A DNA stretch of 64,000 nucleotides from Thermoactinomyces vulgaris. GTDB taxonomy: Bacteria > Bacillota > Bacilli > Thermoactinomycetales > Thermoactinomycetaceae. Where the stretch lies: assembly GCF_003688725.1 (NCBI RefSeq), contig NZ_REFP01000010.1, positions 124,001-188,000 on the forward strand. Direction: 5' to 3'. How positions within the stretch are numbered: position 1 is the first letter of the stretch; each line of letters begins with the position of its first letter. The position numbers were made by a program, and so were the translations under genes. Below, piece by piece: positions 17,859-27,357 of the stretch. The notes under the pieces are model-generated. The model saw only the letters and a program-made list of their open reading frames with translations. It ran no database searches and was not told the origin of the DNA.

Positions 17859-19274
17859 ATGGTCGATCTATTAGACAAGTATGTACTGGCAATCAATGAT
17901 GTGTTATGGACGTATGTCATCGTGGCTTTGTTAATTGTTGCGGGTTTATATTTTACCATTCGTTCCCGCTTTGTCCAATTCCGGTTTATCAAAGAAATGT
18001 TTCGTTTGCTCGGCGAAGGAATGGGAAAAAAAGACGGGATTTCATCGTTTCAGGCATTTTGTATCAGTACGGCATCCCGCGTCGGCGTCGGGAATATTGC
18101 CGGTGTTGCCATGGCAATTGCAATCGGCGGTCCGGGTGCTGTTTTTTGGATGTGGCTGATTGCCCTCATCGGCAGTGCCTCCGCATTCATTGAAGCAACC
18201 TTGGCGCAAGTTTATAAAGTAAAGGACGGGGATACGTTTCGCGGCGGACCCGCTTATTATATGGAAAAAGGGCTCAACAGGCGGTGGATGGGGATTTTGT
18301 TTGCGATCCTGATCACCTTGTGCTTCGGCCTTGTTTTCAACTCCGTACAGGCAAACACCATTACGGTGGCTTTTGAATCCACCTACGGCATCAACCGGGC
18401 CGTTCTCGGACTCATCATTGCTGCGGTTTTTGCAATCATTATTTTTGGCGGAATCAAACGGGTGGCCCGCTTTACAGAATGGATTGTTCCGATCATGGCG
18501 GTCATCTATATTTTGCTCGCTCTTTATGTCGTGTTGACAAATATTACACAGTTGCCGGCCGTATTCAAGCAAATTTTCGCCGGTGCGTTCGGGCTGGAAC
18601 AAGCAATCGGCGGCGGAATTGGTGCGGCCATGATGCAGGGGATCAAGCGCGGACTGTTTTCCAATGAAGCCGGAATGGGTAGTGCGCCGAACGCGGCGGC
18701 AACCGCCACGGTTTCACATCCAGCCAAACAAGGGCTGATTCAAGCTCTCGGCGTCTTTGTGGATACATTGATCATCTGCAGTTGTACAAGCATGATTGTC
18801 TTGTTCTCCAGCGCGTTTACCCACGACAACCTTTCCGGCATTGAAATTGCCCAATTGGCTTTGAACCAGCAAGTGGGTGTGTGGGCGGAACACTTTTTGA
18901 CCATCAGCATTCTCCTGTTTGCTTTCTCCTCCTTGATCGGCAACTACTATTACGGAGAAACCAATATCGAATTTATTCGCGAAAACAAAACCTGGCTGTT
19001 GATTTACCGTTTGGCCGTAATCGCCATGGTCATTTGGGGCTCCATCACTCAAGTTCAAGTCGTTTGGGATCTGGCCGATTTATTTATGGGCTTAATGGCG
19101 ATTCTCAACTTGATTGCCATCCTCCTTTTGGGAAAAGTGGCATTTGCCGTGCTCCAAAACTACCATCAACAGCTGAAAGAAGGGAAAAACCCGAGTTTCA
19201 CCAGCGATCAGATCAAAGACTTGGCCAATGCCGATTGCTGGGAAAAAAGCGAGTCCACCCGTCGGACAGGATAA
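17859..19274 (+). CDS. Sodium:alanine/glycine symporter (AGCS family, AlsT type)
   Basis: A 471-residue membrane protein with about eleven helices that takes up alanine or glycine with sodium ions. The AGCS signature region STASRVGVGNIAGVAMAIAIGGPGAVFWMW lies near residues 80-109, and the FRGGPAYYMEKGL and SNEAGMGSAPNAAATA elements follow. The ATG at 17859 is preceded by AGAGGTGATC. The gene stands alone and ends in a strong terminator shared with the convergent bpsB. Confidence 0.92.
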   Translation: MVDLLDKYVLAINDVLWTYVIVALLIVAGLYFTIRSRFVQFRFIKEMFRLLGEGMGKKDGISSFQAFCISTASRVGVGNIAGVAMAIAIGGPGAVFWMWLIALIGSASAFIEATLAQVYKVKDGDTFRGGPAYYMEKGLNRRWMGILFAILITLCFGLVFNSVQANTITVAFESTYGINRAVLGLIIAAVFAIIIFGGIKRVARFTEWIVPIMAVIYILLALYVVLTNITQLPAVFKQIFAGAFGLEQAIGGGIGAAMMQGIKRGLFSNEAGMGSAPNAAATATVSHPAKQGLIQALGVFVDTLIICSCTSMIVLFSSAFTHDNLSGIEIAQLALNQQVGVWAEHFLTISILLFAFSSLIGNYYYGETNIEFIRENKTWLLIYRLAVIAMVIWGSITQVQVVWDLADLFMGLMAILNLIAILLLGKVAFAVLQNYHQQLKEGKNPSFTSDQIKDLANADCWEKSESTRRTG

Positions 19275-19278
19275 CACC

Positions 19279-19300
19279 ATCCCCCGCCCGGGGGATTTTT
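19279..19300. terminator. Bidirectional terminator between the symporter gene and bpsB
   Basis: ATCCCCC pairs with GGGGGAT over a GCCC loop and is followed by six T residues on the plus strand. Confidence 0.75.
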
Positions 19301-19870
19301 TCATTTCTGAAACGAAGGGAAAAAACGGTGTTTCTTCATGATTTCATCCGGATCTTCCCCATACATTTGCCAAGCTTTTTCCTCCGCAGGAATGCGAATC
19401 AAATAAAGGAAAAGGAACTTTACGAGAGGAAAAACGATCAACGTGCCATAGGCTCCGAAACAAAGCGGCAACAAAACAAACTCCAACAGAACCACAACAT
19501 AATTCGGATGTCTTACGTAGCGATACGGGCCGCGGTTTTGGGGCTTCCTGCCAGGAATCACATAAATCCGTGTGTTCCAGAATTTCCCCAGAGACCGCAT
19601 GACCCATATCCTTAACCCCTGCACCCCCAGAAACAACAGAAACGGCACCCACCACCATGCAACCGGCTCCGTCCTTCCCCATCGTCCCTCCAAAAGCAAA
19701 CTGAGAAAAAAGCATCCATGAATCAAAACCAGCCACGGATAATGTTTTCCGCCGTATTCAACACCACCTTGTTCCCGGATCCACCGGGCGTTTTTTTGTG
19801 CAATCCGCAGTTCATAAAGCCTTTGCACAATGACCAAGACCCATAACAGCCAACTTCCCCAGGCCGGCAT
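19301..19870 (-). CDS. bpsB: Isoprenylcysteine carboxyl methyltransferase family protein, BpsB-like
   Basis: A membrane methyltransferase of about 190 residues with four to five hydrophobic segments and the ICMT core GPYRYVRHPNYV (about 113-124). Its neighbour is a type III polyketide synthase; in Bacillus subtilis the same pair (BpsA, BpsB) makes and methylates alkylpyrones. I place the start at 19870 because AAGGAGGG leads it by seven bases; an ATG two codons upstream abuts the ribosome site. The reading frame overlaps or abuts the bpsA stop, so the two are coupled. The product is likely a membrane lipid methyl ether. Confidence 0.87.
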   Translation of the reverse strand: MPAWGSWLLWVLVIVQRLYELRIAQKNARWIREQGGVEYGGKHYPWLVLIHGCFFLSLLLEGRWGRTEPVAWWWVPFLLFLGVQGLRIWVMRSLGKFWNTRIYVIPGRKPQNRGPYRYVRHPNYVVVLLEFVLLPLCFGAYGTLIVFPLVKFLFLYLIRIPAEEKAWQMYGEDPDEIMKKHRFFPSFQK

Positions 19871-19872
19871 GA

Positions 19873-20943
19873 TCATCCCTCCTTATCCCAATGCAACAAA
19901 GATAATTCCAAACTGAAACCTGGTCCCATCGCTGCCATGAGGCCGTAACTTCCCGCAGGATGCGTTTGCATGAGCTCCCGTTCCAAAAGAAACAAAACTG
20001 TCGCTGATGACATGTTGCCGTAACCGGCCAATATTTCAAAGGCTCCGCTCAAGCTCCCGGGAGGAAGATTCAACGCTTTTTGATAAGCTTCCAACACTTT
20101 TTTCCCACCCGGGTGGGTTAGAAATACATCGATTTGTGATAAAGGGACCCCGGCTTCATCCAAAAACCGTTGCACCACCGGCTTCACTTTTTTCAACACC
20201 AGTTCGGGAATGCTCCGGGAAAAAATGACTTTTAATCCGTCCCCGGTCAAGTCCCATCCCATCACCTCTTCCGTGTCCGGCCACAAAAAACTTTGTGCCC
20301 CGGTGATTTCCGGAAATGTCCCGTCCGGAAGCGAAACCTGATCCCCGCAGATCAAAACGGCGGCCGCCCCGTCCGCAAACAACGAAGTTGCCACCAGGTT
20401 GCTTTTGGAATGATCCAAGGGACAAAAGGTCAAACTGCAACATTCCACGGCAAGCAGCAATATTTTTTCCGATGGATTGGCTTTGGCAAATTCATAAGCT
20501 TTGGATAATCCTGCCACCCCTCCGGCACAGCCCAATCCCCAGACCGGGGTGCGCTTCACATCGCTTTTCATCGACAACCGGTTGATCAAACGGGCATCCA
20601 TACTGGGCGTTGCAATCCCGGTCGTTGAAACAAACACCAAATGATCGATATCCTCCGGGGTCCATCCTTGCTTATCCAGACACGTTCGGATGGCCTTTTC
20701 CCCCAGTTCGATCGCAGTTTCGACGTAAATCCGGTTCTTTTCCGTAAACGGGTGTTGTTGTTTATACCAAGAGATCGGTTGGCTGATATAACGGTTGTGA
20801 ATGGAAGCATGATCAAAAATGGACATGTAACGTTCGATTTGCGGAAAAGATGGGGCAAAACATTCCCTGGCAAATGTTTGGGCTTCTTCCTGTTTCACAG
20901 AATACGGGGGGACTGCGGTTCCCACGGCAAGGATTTTGGGCAT
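19873..20943 (-). CDS. bpsA: Type III polyketide synthase, BpsA-like
   Basis: A 356-residue chalcone-synthase-type enzyme that condenses long-chain acyl-CoA with malonyl-CoA into alkylpyrones. The catalytic triad is visible: Cys139 in WGLGCAGGVAGLS, His in FLTHPGGKKVLEAY and Asn in AGYGNMSSATVLF. The ATG at 20943 lies eight bases after AGGAG; a GTG three codons upstream is less well placed. Strikingly, that AGGAG is the 3' arm of a perfect 12-bp inverted repeat at 20951-20980, so expression may be under repressor or RNA-structure control. Confidence 0.92.
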   Translation of the reverse strand: MPKILAVGTAVPPYSVKQEEAQTFARECFAPSFPQIERYMSIFDHASIHNRYISQPISWYKQQHPFTEKNRIYVETAIELGEKAIRTCLDKQGWTPEDIDHLVFVSTTGIATPSMDARLINRLSMKSDVKRTPVWGLGCAGGVAGLSKAYEFAKANPSEKILLLAVECCSLTFCPLDHSKSNLVATSLFADGAAAVLICGDQVSLPDGTFPEITGAQSFLWPDTEEVMGWDLTGDGLKVIFSRSIPELVLKKVKPVVQRFLDEAGVPLSQIDVFLTHPGGKKVLEAYQKALNLPPGSLSGAFEILAGYGNMSSATVLFLLERELMQTHPAGSYGLMAAMGPGFSLELSLLHWDKEG

Positions 20944-20950
20944 GACAGAC

Positions 20951-20980
20951 ACTCCTAAACAAGTGAAATTGTTTAGGAGT
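20951..20980. promoter_or_regulatory. Palindrome covering the bpsA ribosome binding site
   Basis: ACTCCTAAACAA and TTGTTTAGGAGT form a perfect 12-bp inverted repeat with a 6-base centre. On the bpsA mRNA the 3' arm contains the ribosome site AGGAGT. As DNA, the outline CTAAACnnnnnnnnnnGTTTAG resembles a TetR-type operator. On the plus strand a T tract follows, but no plus-strand gene ends here, so a terminator role is unlikely. Confidence 0.7.
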
Positions 20981-21036
20981 ATTTTTTTACTTTTCCCTTC
21001 AAAACATACTGTTTTTTATCAATTGAAGACTGGCGG

Positions 21037-21411
21037 TTATTTTCGCAACCATTTTTCCAAAAGAAAACGCAAAACCCCGACCGCCAATGCAAAGATGACG
21101 GCAAAGAGCATGCCGGAGGAATCCTCTTGGGTCATCGTCAAATAAATCATGGTCCCCCAAGCAATCCCCTTGACCAGGGAGTGCCAGATAAATGAACCGA
21201 TCATCAAAACGATAAACAAAATGATCCCGGTGGAAGTCGACTCCAAATGCCTGGAGATCACAAACGTTAAAAACAATGTTTCAATAATAGGAATCAGATT
21301 GGCAAAAAGCCCAAAAATTGCTTTGATCAGGTTCCCCAATTTCTGTCTTCCTCTCTGTCGAAAAGTGGAGAAGAACCGATCCTTCAACCGGACCGGTTCT
21401 GTTTTGCTCAC
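21037..21411 (-). CDS. Small membrane protein, last gene of the secretion operon
   Basis: Unrecognised 124-residue protein with three hydrophobic stretches (about 28-50, 60-85, 98-118) and a basic N-terminus. It starts two bases after the stop of the VirD4-like ATPase gene and is clearly in the same operon, so a role in assembly or in anchoring the coupling ATPase is plausible. No family could be assigned. I see no terminator between it and bpsA. Confidence 0.75.
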   Translation of the reverse strand: MSKTEPVRLKDRFFSTFRQRGRQKLGNLIKAIFGLFANLIPIIETLFLTFVISRHLESTSTGIILFIVLMIGSFIWHSLVKGIAWGTMIYLTMTQEDSSGMLFAVIFALAVGVLRFLLEKWLRK

Positions 21412-21413
21412 GA

Positions 21414-24032
21414 TCAGTTGGCATTTTCCGAAGGCGGATTTTCATATAAAGTACGATCCATATAATCCGAAATTTCTTTGTCCACCTGTTCAATGGGAAG
21501 TGTCTCCCCGTCATGGTAAAGAGCATTTAATCCCCATTCCAATCCCCAATTCATGGCTTCATCTTTCTCTGCCGTGCGATGGTCCGCCGGCTTGCCGTCG
21601 GGCCGGTACACGACCGGCGGTTCATTGGTGACCACACATGTCGTTACATCGCTCCGACCTTTCCGCTTGGAGCGGATGTAGACCGCTGCATTTCGTTCAG
21701 GCAACGATTCCACCAGACTGGTCTTGATATATTTCCGCGTCAGGCTTTCCACTTCATCCGAACCTTCCGTCTGACCGCAACTGATGACCATCCCGATATA
21801 GGAACGGATCGCTTGCATCAATTCTTGATTTTCGAAGTGATCGATCTCTCTGGTCACAAGCCCCAGCCCAAACGGATATTTTTTATCCTCTTGCAAAATC
21901 TCGGTAAGGAGCGGAATTTGAACCATGTGGGCTTCTTCCACCAGCATTAAATGGAATTTGGAAGCAGTGTTCCGTTTTCGTGCTGCCTGATAGTAAAGGT
22001 TGATCAAATAACCGACCAAAACCCGCAAGTTGTAGTCTTTGATTCCATTGGTGTCAATCAAGACAATATGTCCTTCATCCATATACTTTTGGGGATCCAG
22101 GCTCAACCCTTTCTGGCAGAACAGACGGCGCAGCGTTGAATGTTGCAAGATCCGGTCTAACCGGTACAGCACCGGCTCCACTTCTCTTTTGATTTCCTGC
22201 TCATCGGTGTTGACCCAGAAGCGTTTGATATAAGGATCTTGCACGTTTTTGACCACTTTTTCCCTGAACTGATGGTTTCTGAACAGATCATCGATGCCCA
22301 AAATCGTATGGGTTTCCTTATCTTCCAACAGGCTCTGCACCGCAATTTCAACGAGCCGGCGCGAGCGTTCAATGGATTCTTCTTTAAATTCAAAGTCCAC
22401 TAGTATAGTGGCCAACTGTTGGGCCATCTGTCCGGGGATGACGTTCTCCGGACAGTGAAGCATATTCAAAGCCGGAAGATGAGTGGTATCATCCGACAGA
22501 TTCAGGTGATGGATTTTCTCCCGGGGGAACTTCACGCCGAATTTTTCTGCGATGCGCAGACGGTTTTCAATGATCGCCACCAACTCTTTGGCCGGGTCAA
22601 TAATGGTGAAACCCGGGCTTTCATCCGGATTGTCAAACCACTCATCCAAAAGTGACTGGACCATGTCCATCGCGACACTGGATTTCCCCATGCCGCTGGC
22701 ACCCGTTAAAACAAAATGTTTGTTTAACTGTTCAAAGTTGACGCGCACTTCCCGGTCATCAAAAGGATGTTTCAATTTTCCGATTTTCACGCCCTCCGTC
22801 AATTCGCCCGGCTCCAATGTCCTTTCGTTTTCTTGCAAATGGGCCACATATCCCCGCGCGTTGGGGCCATCTTCTGCCGGAGGACGATAAATGTAATGAT
22901 TGGCCGGAGGCAAATGGAACAAGCTCGAAATCTCATCCGACGTCCAAGCCATCAGGGTCAACGGCCAGGGAATCGGAACCAGGTTGTTGTCTTTCATGGG
23001 ATTCCACCAAGGTTGGCGGATAAAACGGAGTTCCCCGTCATACTTCATCGCGGTTTGAACCGACTCTGCCGTTGAACGGACCACCGCTTCCGCGTTTTCG
23101 TGATTGGACCAGATGGAAAGGCGCACTTGAAAGGAAAGTTCACGCCCGGTCAAGCGTTGAATCAAACCGGCGCGACGAATCCGCTCTTCCGGTCCCATGT
23201 CTTTGTTCTTTTTGCTGGTCAACAGGCTCCGGGCACTTCCCGAACGTTCCTCGACAGCCCGCCAGCTGACCGGGGAAAATTGCAAATCCAAATAGGTTCC
23301 GGAACGCAAACAGTTTAAAATGCTTCCCAATTGGCTCTGTTTGCTTTGGAGCAACGAGGTCAAGGGATAACCTTTGGTTTTGAATTTAAAGATGAAGTGT
23401 CCGCCGGTCCCCCCTTTTTTCGGAGTGGGGAATTCTTCCTCTTTGATGTCATGCAACTCTGCAGAAGGATAAACACTGCGCAAGGTGTCCTTTACACTGT
23501 TCTCCTTGTCCTCGGGGTAAGCCAGGTAAATGCCGATCTGGTTGCTGCCCTCCGGAATGGCAAACCGCCAGCGGAACCAAGGGCGCCCGTATTGGACACG
23601 CATGCGGATCGGGCGAATCATGCTCCCGAAAGTTCTTGTCAATTCTGAGATTTTATCCAAATCCAGTTCGGTGTCGTATGAAGGCAGAATGCGTAAATAT
23701 TTCACTCCCTTTTTGGCCCGGCTCCGATAATGGGATTTGGTGGACCAACGCCCGGCCAAAACGGCAATGACAATCAAAATCCCGAGTAAAATCAGCCAGG
23801 GAAGTACGGCAAGCGCCCAGATTCCGATGGATGAGAGCGTATCCCATGCCAAGTTGGTCGCTTTACCCGCCGTTTCGGCTTGATCACTTTCCCCGAACAA
23901 CTCTGCGAGAAACTTCCACAAATACAAGATCCCGATCACAGATGCCACGCCGATAACCGTGTAAAAAAACCATTTGGCGACCTGACGCATCTGCTCTTCA
24001 CCGCCCTTGGGCACATTATTCCAAGGAAACAA
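21414..24032 (-). CDS. VirD4/TraG-like coupling ATPase with N-terminal membrane anchor
   Basis: A 872-residue ATPase. Two hydrophobic segments (about 18-42 and 70-92) anchor it, a region with strand-rich character follows, then the P-loop domain with Walker A GASGMGKSS near residue 443 and the acidic Walker B segment HLMLVEEAHMVQIPLL. Such proteins hand substrates (DNA or proteins) to a type IV secretion channel, or assist VirB4. It is longer than the FtsK-like coupling proteins of ICEBs1 and Tn916. TTG at 24032 behind AAAGGTGGGG is the likely start; an ATG 14 codons in is the alternative. Confidence 0.82.
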   Translation of the reverse strand: MFPWNNVPKGGEEQMRQVAKWFFYTVIGVASVIGILYLWKFLAELFGESDQAETAGKATNLAWDTLSSIGIWALAVLPWLILLGILIVIAVLAGRWSTKSHYRSRAKKGVKYLRILPSYDTELDLDKISELTRTFGSMIRPIRMRVQYGRPWFRWRFAIPEGSNQIGIYLAYPEDKENSVKDTLRSVYPSAELHDIKEEEFPTPKKGGTGGHFIFKFKTKGYPLTSLLQSKQSQLGSILNCLRSGTYLDLQFSPVSWRAVEERSGSARSLLTSKKNKDMGPEERIRRAGLIQRLTGRELSFQVRLSIWSNHENAEAVVRSTAESVQTAMKYDGELRFIRQPWWNPMKDNNLVPIPWPLTLMAWTSDEISSLFHLPPANHYIYRPPAEDGPNARGYVAHLQENERTLEPGELTEGVKIGKLKHPFDDREVRVNFEQLNKHFVLTGASGMGKSSVAMDMVQSLLDEWFDNPDESPGFTIIDPAKELVAIIENRLRIAEKFGVKFPREKIHHLNLSDDTTHLPALNMLHCPENVIPGQMAQQLATILVDFEFKEESIERSRRLVEIAVQSLLEDKETHTILGIDDLFRNHQFREKVVKNVQDPYIKRFWVNTDEQEIKREVEPVLYRLDRILQHSTLRRLFCQKGLSLDPQKYMDEGHIVLIDTNGIKDYNLRVLVGYLINLYYQAARKRNTASKFHLMLVEEAHMVQIPLLTEILQEDKKYPFGLGLVTREIDHFENQELMQAIRSYIGMVISCGQTEGSDEVESLTRKYIKTSLVESLPERNAAVYIRSKRKGRSDVTTCVVTNEPPVVYRPDGKPADHRTAEKDEAMNWGLEWGLNALYHDGETLPIEQVDKEISDYMDRTLYENPPSENAN

Positions 24033-24123
24033 TCCAACCCCACCTTTCTTTTAACTCCGTCCAGTCCTGTATCAGGCATTCTCCCGCTGTCCTTCTTTCC
24101 CTTCACCAATCAGAAGCAAGGAT

Positions 24124-25245
24124 TCATTTTTTCAGTATTTTCATCGGATCAACCACTTGCCCGTCTTTTAAAATTTCAAAATGCAAATGGGGACCGGTGC
24201 TCCATCCGTTGGAACCCACCTTGGCAATCACATCCCCTTTTTTGACTTCCTGTCCGACACGGACTTGGACATCTTGCGGATACATATGGGCATACAGGGT
24301 TTGGTAGCCGTTTCCGTGATCAATCACGATCTTCCAGCCATACCCGCTGGATGTCCTTGATTCCACCACCACACCGCTATTGCTGGCAAAAATGGGGGAT
24401 CCCAAAGGTTTGGCAATATCAATCCCTTCGTGTTTGCGATACACCTTTTTCAAGGGGTGAAAGCGAAGCCCGAAAGGGGACGTCACCTTTCCCCCTTCCA
24501 CCGGCCAGAGAAACCCGCCGGAAGCAAGGCCGTTTGCTTTTGAAATCACCGGCTTGGCAAAGGATTCAGCGTATTCTTTGACTTTCAGCACATAATTCTC
24601 ATAGTCATGGTTGTATTGCCAGACCGGTCCGCCACGGGCAAACCAATCTTTTCCCTCCTGATAATTTCTCGCCAAATAATGGGCGGTGGAATAAATGGCA
24701 TCAACCGGGTTGTTCGGATCCGCTTTGCCGTCCTGATCCCCATCGACCCCATATCCACCGTATTTTTCAATCAATTTCGGATCCGTGATATCCACGGAAT
24801 CGGGCAAATCCCCCAAACGCGTTCCGCCCGGGTAATCCCATCCGACCCACGTCTTATCCATGAATTGCGTGTGTCCCTTCGCTCCTTTGGAACTTTCCCT
24901 CAAATCCCGGCCGAAATTGGTCTCAACTTTGTGGATGGCAGCCAGGATTTGCCAAGGCACGCCGTATTTTTTCCCGGCTTCCTGATAGATGGGCAAGTAG
25001 GCTTCCGCCTCTTTCGGAAAACCTTCCGCCACTTCCCATTGTTCCATTTGATTTGTTTTGGAAGAGGAAGATGAAAACAAACTGACAAACACCGCTCCCA
25101 GAACGGAAATGAAAAAGAAAACAAATGTGGCCATCCCCATCAAACAAAGGAAGACAAACCCTTTGACATTCCGGGACAACCCTTGATTTCTCCGGATTTG
25201 ACGGCGGCGGAGGGCGGAAAGTTTCGGTCTAGTCAAAACTTCCAC
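24124..25245 (-). CDS. Bifunctional cell-wall hydrolase of the secretion system (lytic transglycosylase plus M23 peptidase)
   Basis: A 373-residue membrane-anchored wall hydrolase. A basic N-terminus and one helix (about 29-58) precede a transglycosylase domain with Glu108 in HKVETNFG, an acidic DGDQDGKADPNN loop (168-179), and a C-terminal M23 domain with H272-EGI-D276 and H353-L-H355. Conjugative systems of Gram-positive bacteria use such enzymes (VirB1-like) to open the wall. The GTG at 25245 follows AGGAGGTG; an ATG seven codons upstream precedes the ribosome site. The gene overlaps the end of its upstream neighbour by 17 bases. Confidence 0.88.
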   Translation of the reverse strand: MEVLTRPKLSALRRRQIRRNQGLSRNVKGFVFLCLMGMATFVFFFISVLGAVFVSLFSSSSSKTNQMEQWEVAEGFPKEAEAYLPIYQEAGKKYGVPWQILAAIHKVETNFGRDLRESSKGAKGHTQFMDKTWVGWDYPGGTRLGDLPDSVDITDPKLIEKYGGYGVDGDQDGKADPNNPVDAIYSTAHYLARNYQEGKDWFARGGPVWQYNHDYENYVLKVKEYAESFAKPVISKANGLASGGFLWPVEGGKVTSPFGLRFHPLKKVYRKHEGIDIAKPLGSPIFASNSGVVVESRTSSGYGWKIVIDHGNGYQTLYAHMYPQDVQVRVGQEVKKGDVIAKVGSNGWSTGPHLHFEILKDGQVVDPMKILKK

Positions 25246-25801
25246 GCACTTCCACCTCCTGTGCAATCCAATTCCCGTTTTGCTCCGTCAATGTCACCTG
25301 ATAAACCCGCTCGATGGGAATGGTTTTTCCGTTCTCGCTTTCTTCGGCGACGGTCTCCGCCAAACACCGGACTTCACCCGATTGCTCCTGGCAATGGAGA
25401 TTGTGGATTTCTTTCAACACGCTGATGAATTTCACGCCTTTTTCTTTCAGGAAATTTGTCTCCTCTTCGAGCAAGGCCAACAAGGAATCCGAGGCATAAG
25501 GCTTCACTGACTGAAGCCACCGGTCCACCTCATCTGTATTGCGGTTTGCATAAGCCCGCATGAAAGCATCTGCCGTTTGTTGCGCCTTTTGGAGCTGCTC
25601 CGGTGACAAAGTGGGTAAAACCTCCTCCGGGTTTGCGGTTTGTTCCGGTTGGCTCTGAGGCTTTTTATCCTGCTGACCGGCATTTCCCACCCAGCCAAGA
25701 TGGATCAGCAGATACTTGGCTGAAAACCCGGCAACCACAAAAACAAACAAAACCAATAAAAACAGGCGACGGCGTCCACTGGGCAAATTTGTGTTAAACA
25801 A
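25229..25801 (-). CDS. Membrane-anchored assembly protein of the secretion operon (unknown family)
   Basis: A 190-residue protein with one N-terminal helix (about 12-31), a short Pro/Gln-rich linker and an extracellular domain (about 60-190) whose layout (helices, then strands ending in IERVYQVTLTEQNGNWIAQEV) resembles NTF2/TcpC-like folds. The start is TTG at 25801 behind AGGAGGG. It lies between the VirB6-like gene and the wall hydrolase gene. I infer a VirB8-like scaffolding role, but no family was recognised with confidence. Confidence 0.7.
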   Translation of the reverse strand: MFNTNLPSGRRRLFLLVLFVFVVAGFSAKYLLIHLGWVGNAGQQDKKPQSQPEQTANPEEVLPTLSPEQLQKAQQTADAFMRAYANRNTDEVDRWLQSVKPYASDSLLALLEEETNFLKEKGVKFISVLKEIHNLHCQEQSGEVRCLAETVAEESENGKTIPIERVYQVTLTEQNGNWIAQEVEVRGSFD

Positions 25802-25846
25802 TCATTTTCCCTCCTGTTTGCCAAAACCGCCGATGCAAACCAGCAG

Positions 25847-27316
25847 CTATTTCCGCACTTTGATCTTTCCGGCTCGTTGCGCGAGTGTTTGGGTGTACTT
25901 GGTCATCTGTTGGATCGGAATTTGGATATTAAATTGCCCTTTCAAGCTGTCATCGATTTTGCCCATGGGGGCTTTCATGATGCTGAACAATTCCTCCCGT
26001 TTCCAAATGACACCAATCACCAAAATCAGTTGCATGGCAATGGTCCAAATATAACCCACCTGTTCCGGCGGACTCATTTGATAGAGGAATTGCGAGATGG
26101 TAAGCAACATGCTGAAGAAAACACCGATGATCAATTTGATCAACTGATAACCGACAAACTTTTTAAACCAACTGACGGCAACACTGGACCAAGACGGGTT
26201 TAACGCGATCAAAAAGGCAAAGGGAGCAAACAAAGCAATCAGCACGAACAAAAACTGATACACAATCATCGCTCCGGCAATGATGAAAAAAAGCAATCCC
26301 AAGATAAAATGGGAAACACAGAGCAGAATTAACAAGGTTAAGCGTTGGAAAACCCCGTCCTTTTTCACCATCGGGTTGTTCATTTCTTTGGCTTCATATT
26401 CCACGGCCTGTTCCCGTGCCGTGCTTCCGGGTTTAAAAGCCAGGATTTTTTCGATTCTCCCCCGGGTCAACTCGGAATCATTGGAAGTTTTTGCATACTG
26501 CAACATGATGTAAGGTTCATAAACCATCATATTGTAGAGCTTGTCGGAAATGACCAGGGACGAAACCTCCGCGGGGTAATTCATCTTATCTTCATCCAGG
26601 TCTTCCTGAAATTCAATGCCGACCCCCATCAACTCTTGGCTCAGGCCGCTGCTGATTTCATTCAAATATTTCATCACACTGCCGGCATTGGCAAAAAAAG
26701 CGATCCCCAGGATCAAAATGGCCACACTGGTGAGCATTCCGGTCAGAGCTTCCGTTGTGTTTTTCTTAATCAATCCTTTGTATGCAATCCAAGCTCCGGC
26801 AATAATGATCATCAATGTCATAAAGTTGCCCATCAATCCTGTGTTTCCGTAACCCGCCCCGGTAAAGCCGGCCAATTGCTGAACCGCTTTTTCCACAGCA
26901 TCGGCAAACTGATCCACCACATCAAGGGAAAAGGCATTCTCCACAACCAAAATCACGGTAAAGTTCCACGACAACAACGCTTGCCAGATAAAGTTGTTAA
27001 TCTCGTTGAGCAGAATGTACGCCTGATTGGATATTTTTGTGTCCCATTCAAACATGGATGTCTCGTCGGTGTAAATTTCAAGGTTATACTGGCTGGGCTG
27101 ATATTTGGCAAACCGCACATCATATCCTTTGGCTTTGGCTTTTTCAACTTGTTCCTTCGGGAAAATCGTCAACAAATCGGTAATCAGGCTGTAGCCATCC
27201 GATTTTTGTTGCTGCTCTTGCTCTTCCTGGGCCATGGTGACGGGATGATTCCCCAGCATGCCGGCGATCAGTATGAAAACAACAAGAAATCTTAGCAGAT
27301 TTTGTCTTCTGTTCAT
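25847..27316 (-). CDS. VirB6/TrbL-like channel protein (CD3337/EF1877 mobilome family)
   Basis: A 489-residue polytopic protein with a signal-like N-terminus (about 1-29), an extracellular acidic segment, and six or more hydrophobic segments from about residue 110 to 460. The arrangement and the late PFAFLIALNPSWSSVAVSWFKKFVGYQLIK segment match the CD3337/EF1877 membrane proteins found in Gram-positive integrative elements, the counterpart of VirB6. It would form the inner-membrane pore. GGAGGAG lies upstream of the ATG. The VirB4 gene ends 41 bases before it. Confidence 0.85.
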   Translation of the reverse strand: MNRRQNLLRFLVVFILIAGMLGNHPVTMAQEEQEQQQKSDGYSLITDLLTIFPKEQVEKAKAKGYDVRFAKYQPSQYNLEIYTDETSMFEWDTKISNQAYILLNEINNFIWQALLSWNFTVILVVENAFSLDVVDQFADAVEKAVQQLAGFTGAGYGNTGLMGNFMTLMIIIAGAWIAYKGLIKKNTTEALTGMLTSVAILILGIAFFANAGSVMKYLNEISSGLSQELMGVGIEFQEDLDEDKMNYPAEVSSLVISDKLYNMMVYEPYIMLQYAKTSNDSELTRGRIEKILAFKPGSTAREQAVEYEAKEMNNPMVKKDGVFQRLTLLILLCVSHFILGLLFFIIAGAMIVYQFLFVLIALFAPFAFLIALNPSWSSVAVSWFKKFVGYQLIKLIIGVFFSMLLTISQFLYQMSPPEQVGYIWTIAMQLILVIGVIWKREELFSIMKAPMGKIDDSLKGQFNIQIPIQQMTKYTQTLAQRAGKIKVRK

Positions 27317-27357
27317 CGAGCAGGTCTCCTCCGCTTTATTCTTTATCGGAAACCCCT

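Noticed and set aside
20969-20990. Hairpin with T tract read as a plus-strand terminator
   Set aside because: No plus-strand gene ends there; the palindrome makes more sense as a control site for bpsA.
26345-27295. Long plus-strand frame opposite the VirB6-like gene
   Set aside because: Mirror of hydrophobic codons on the real strand; no ribosome site.
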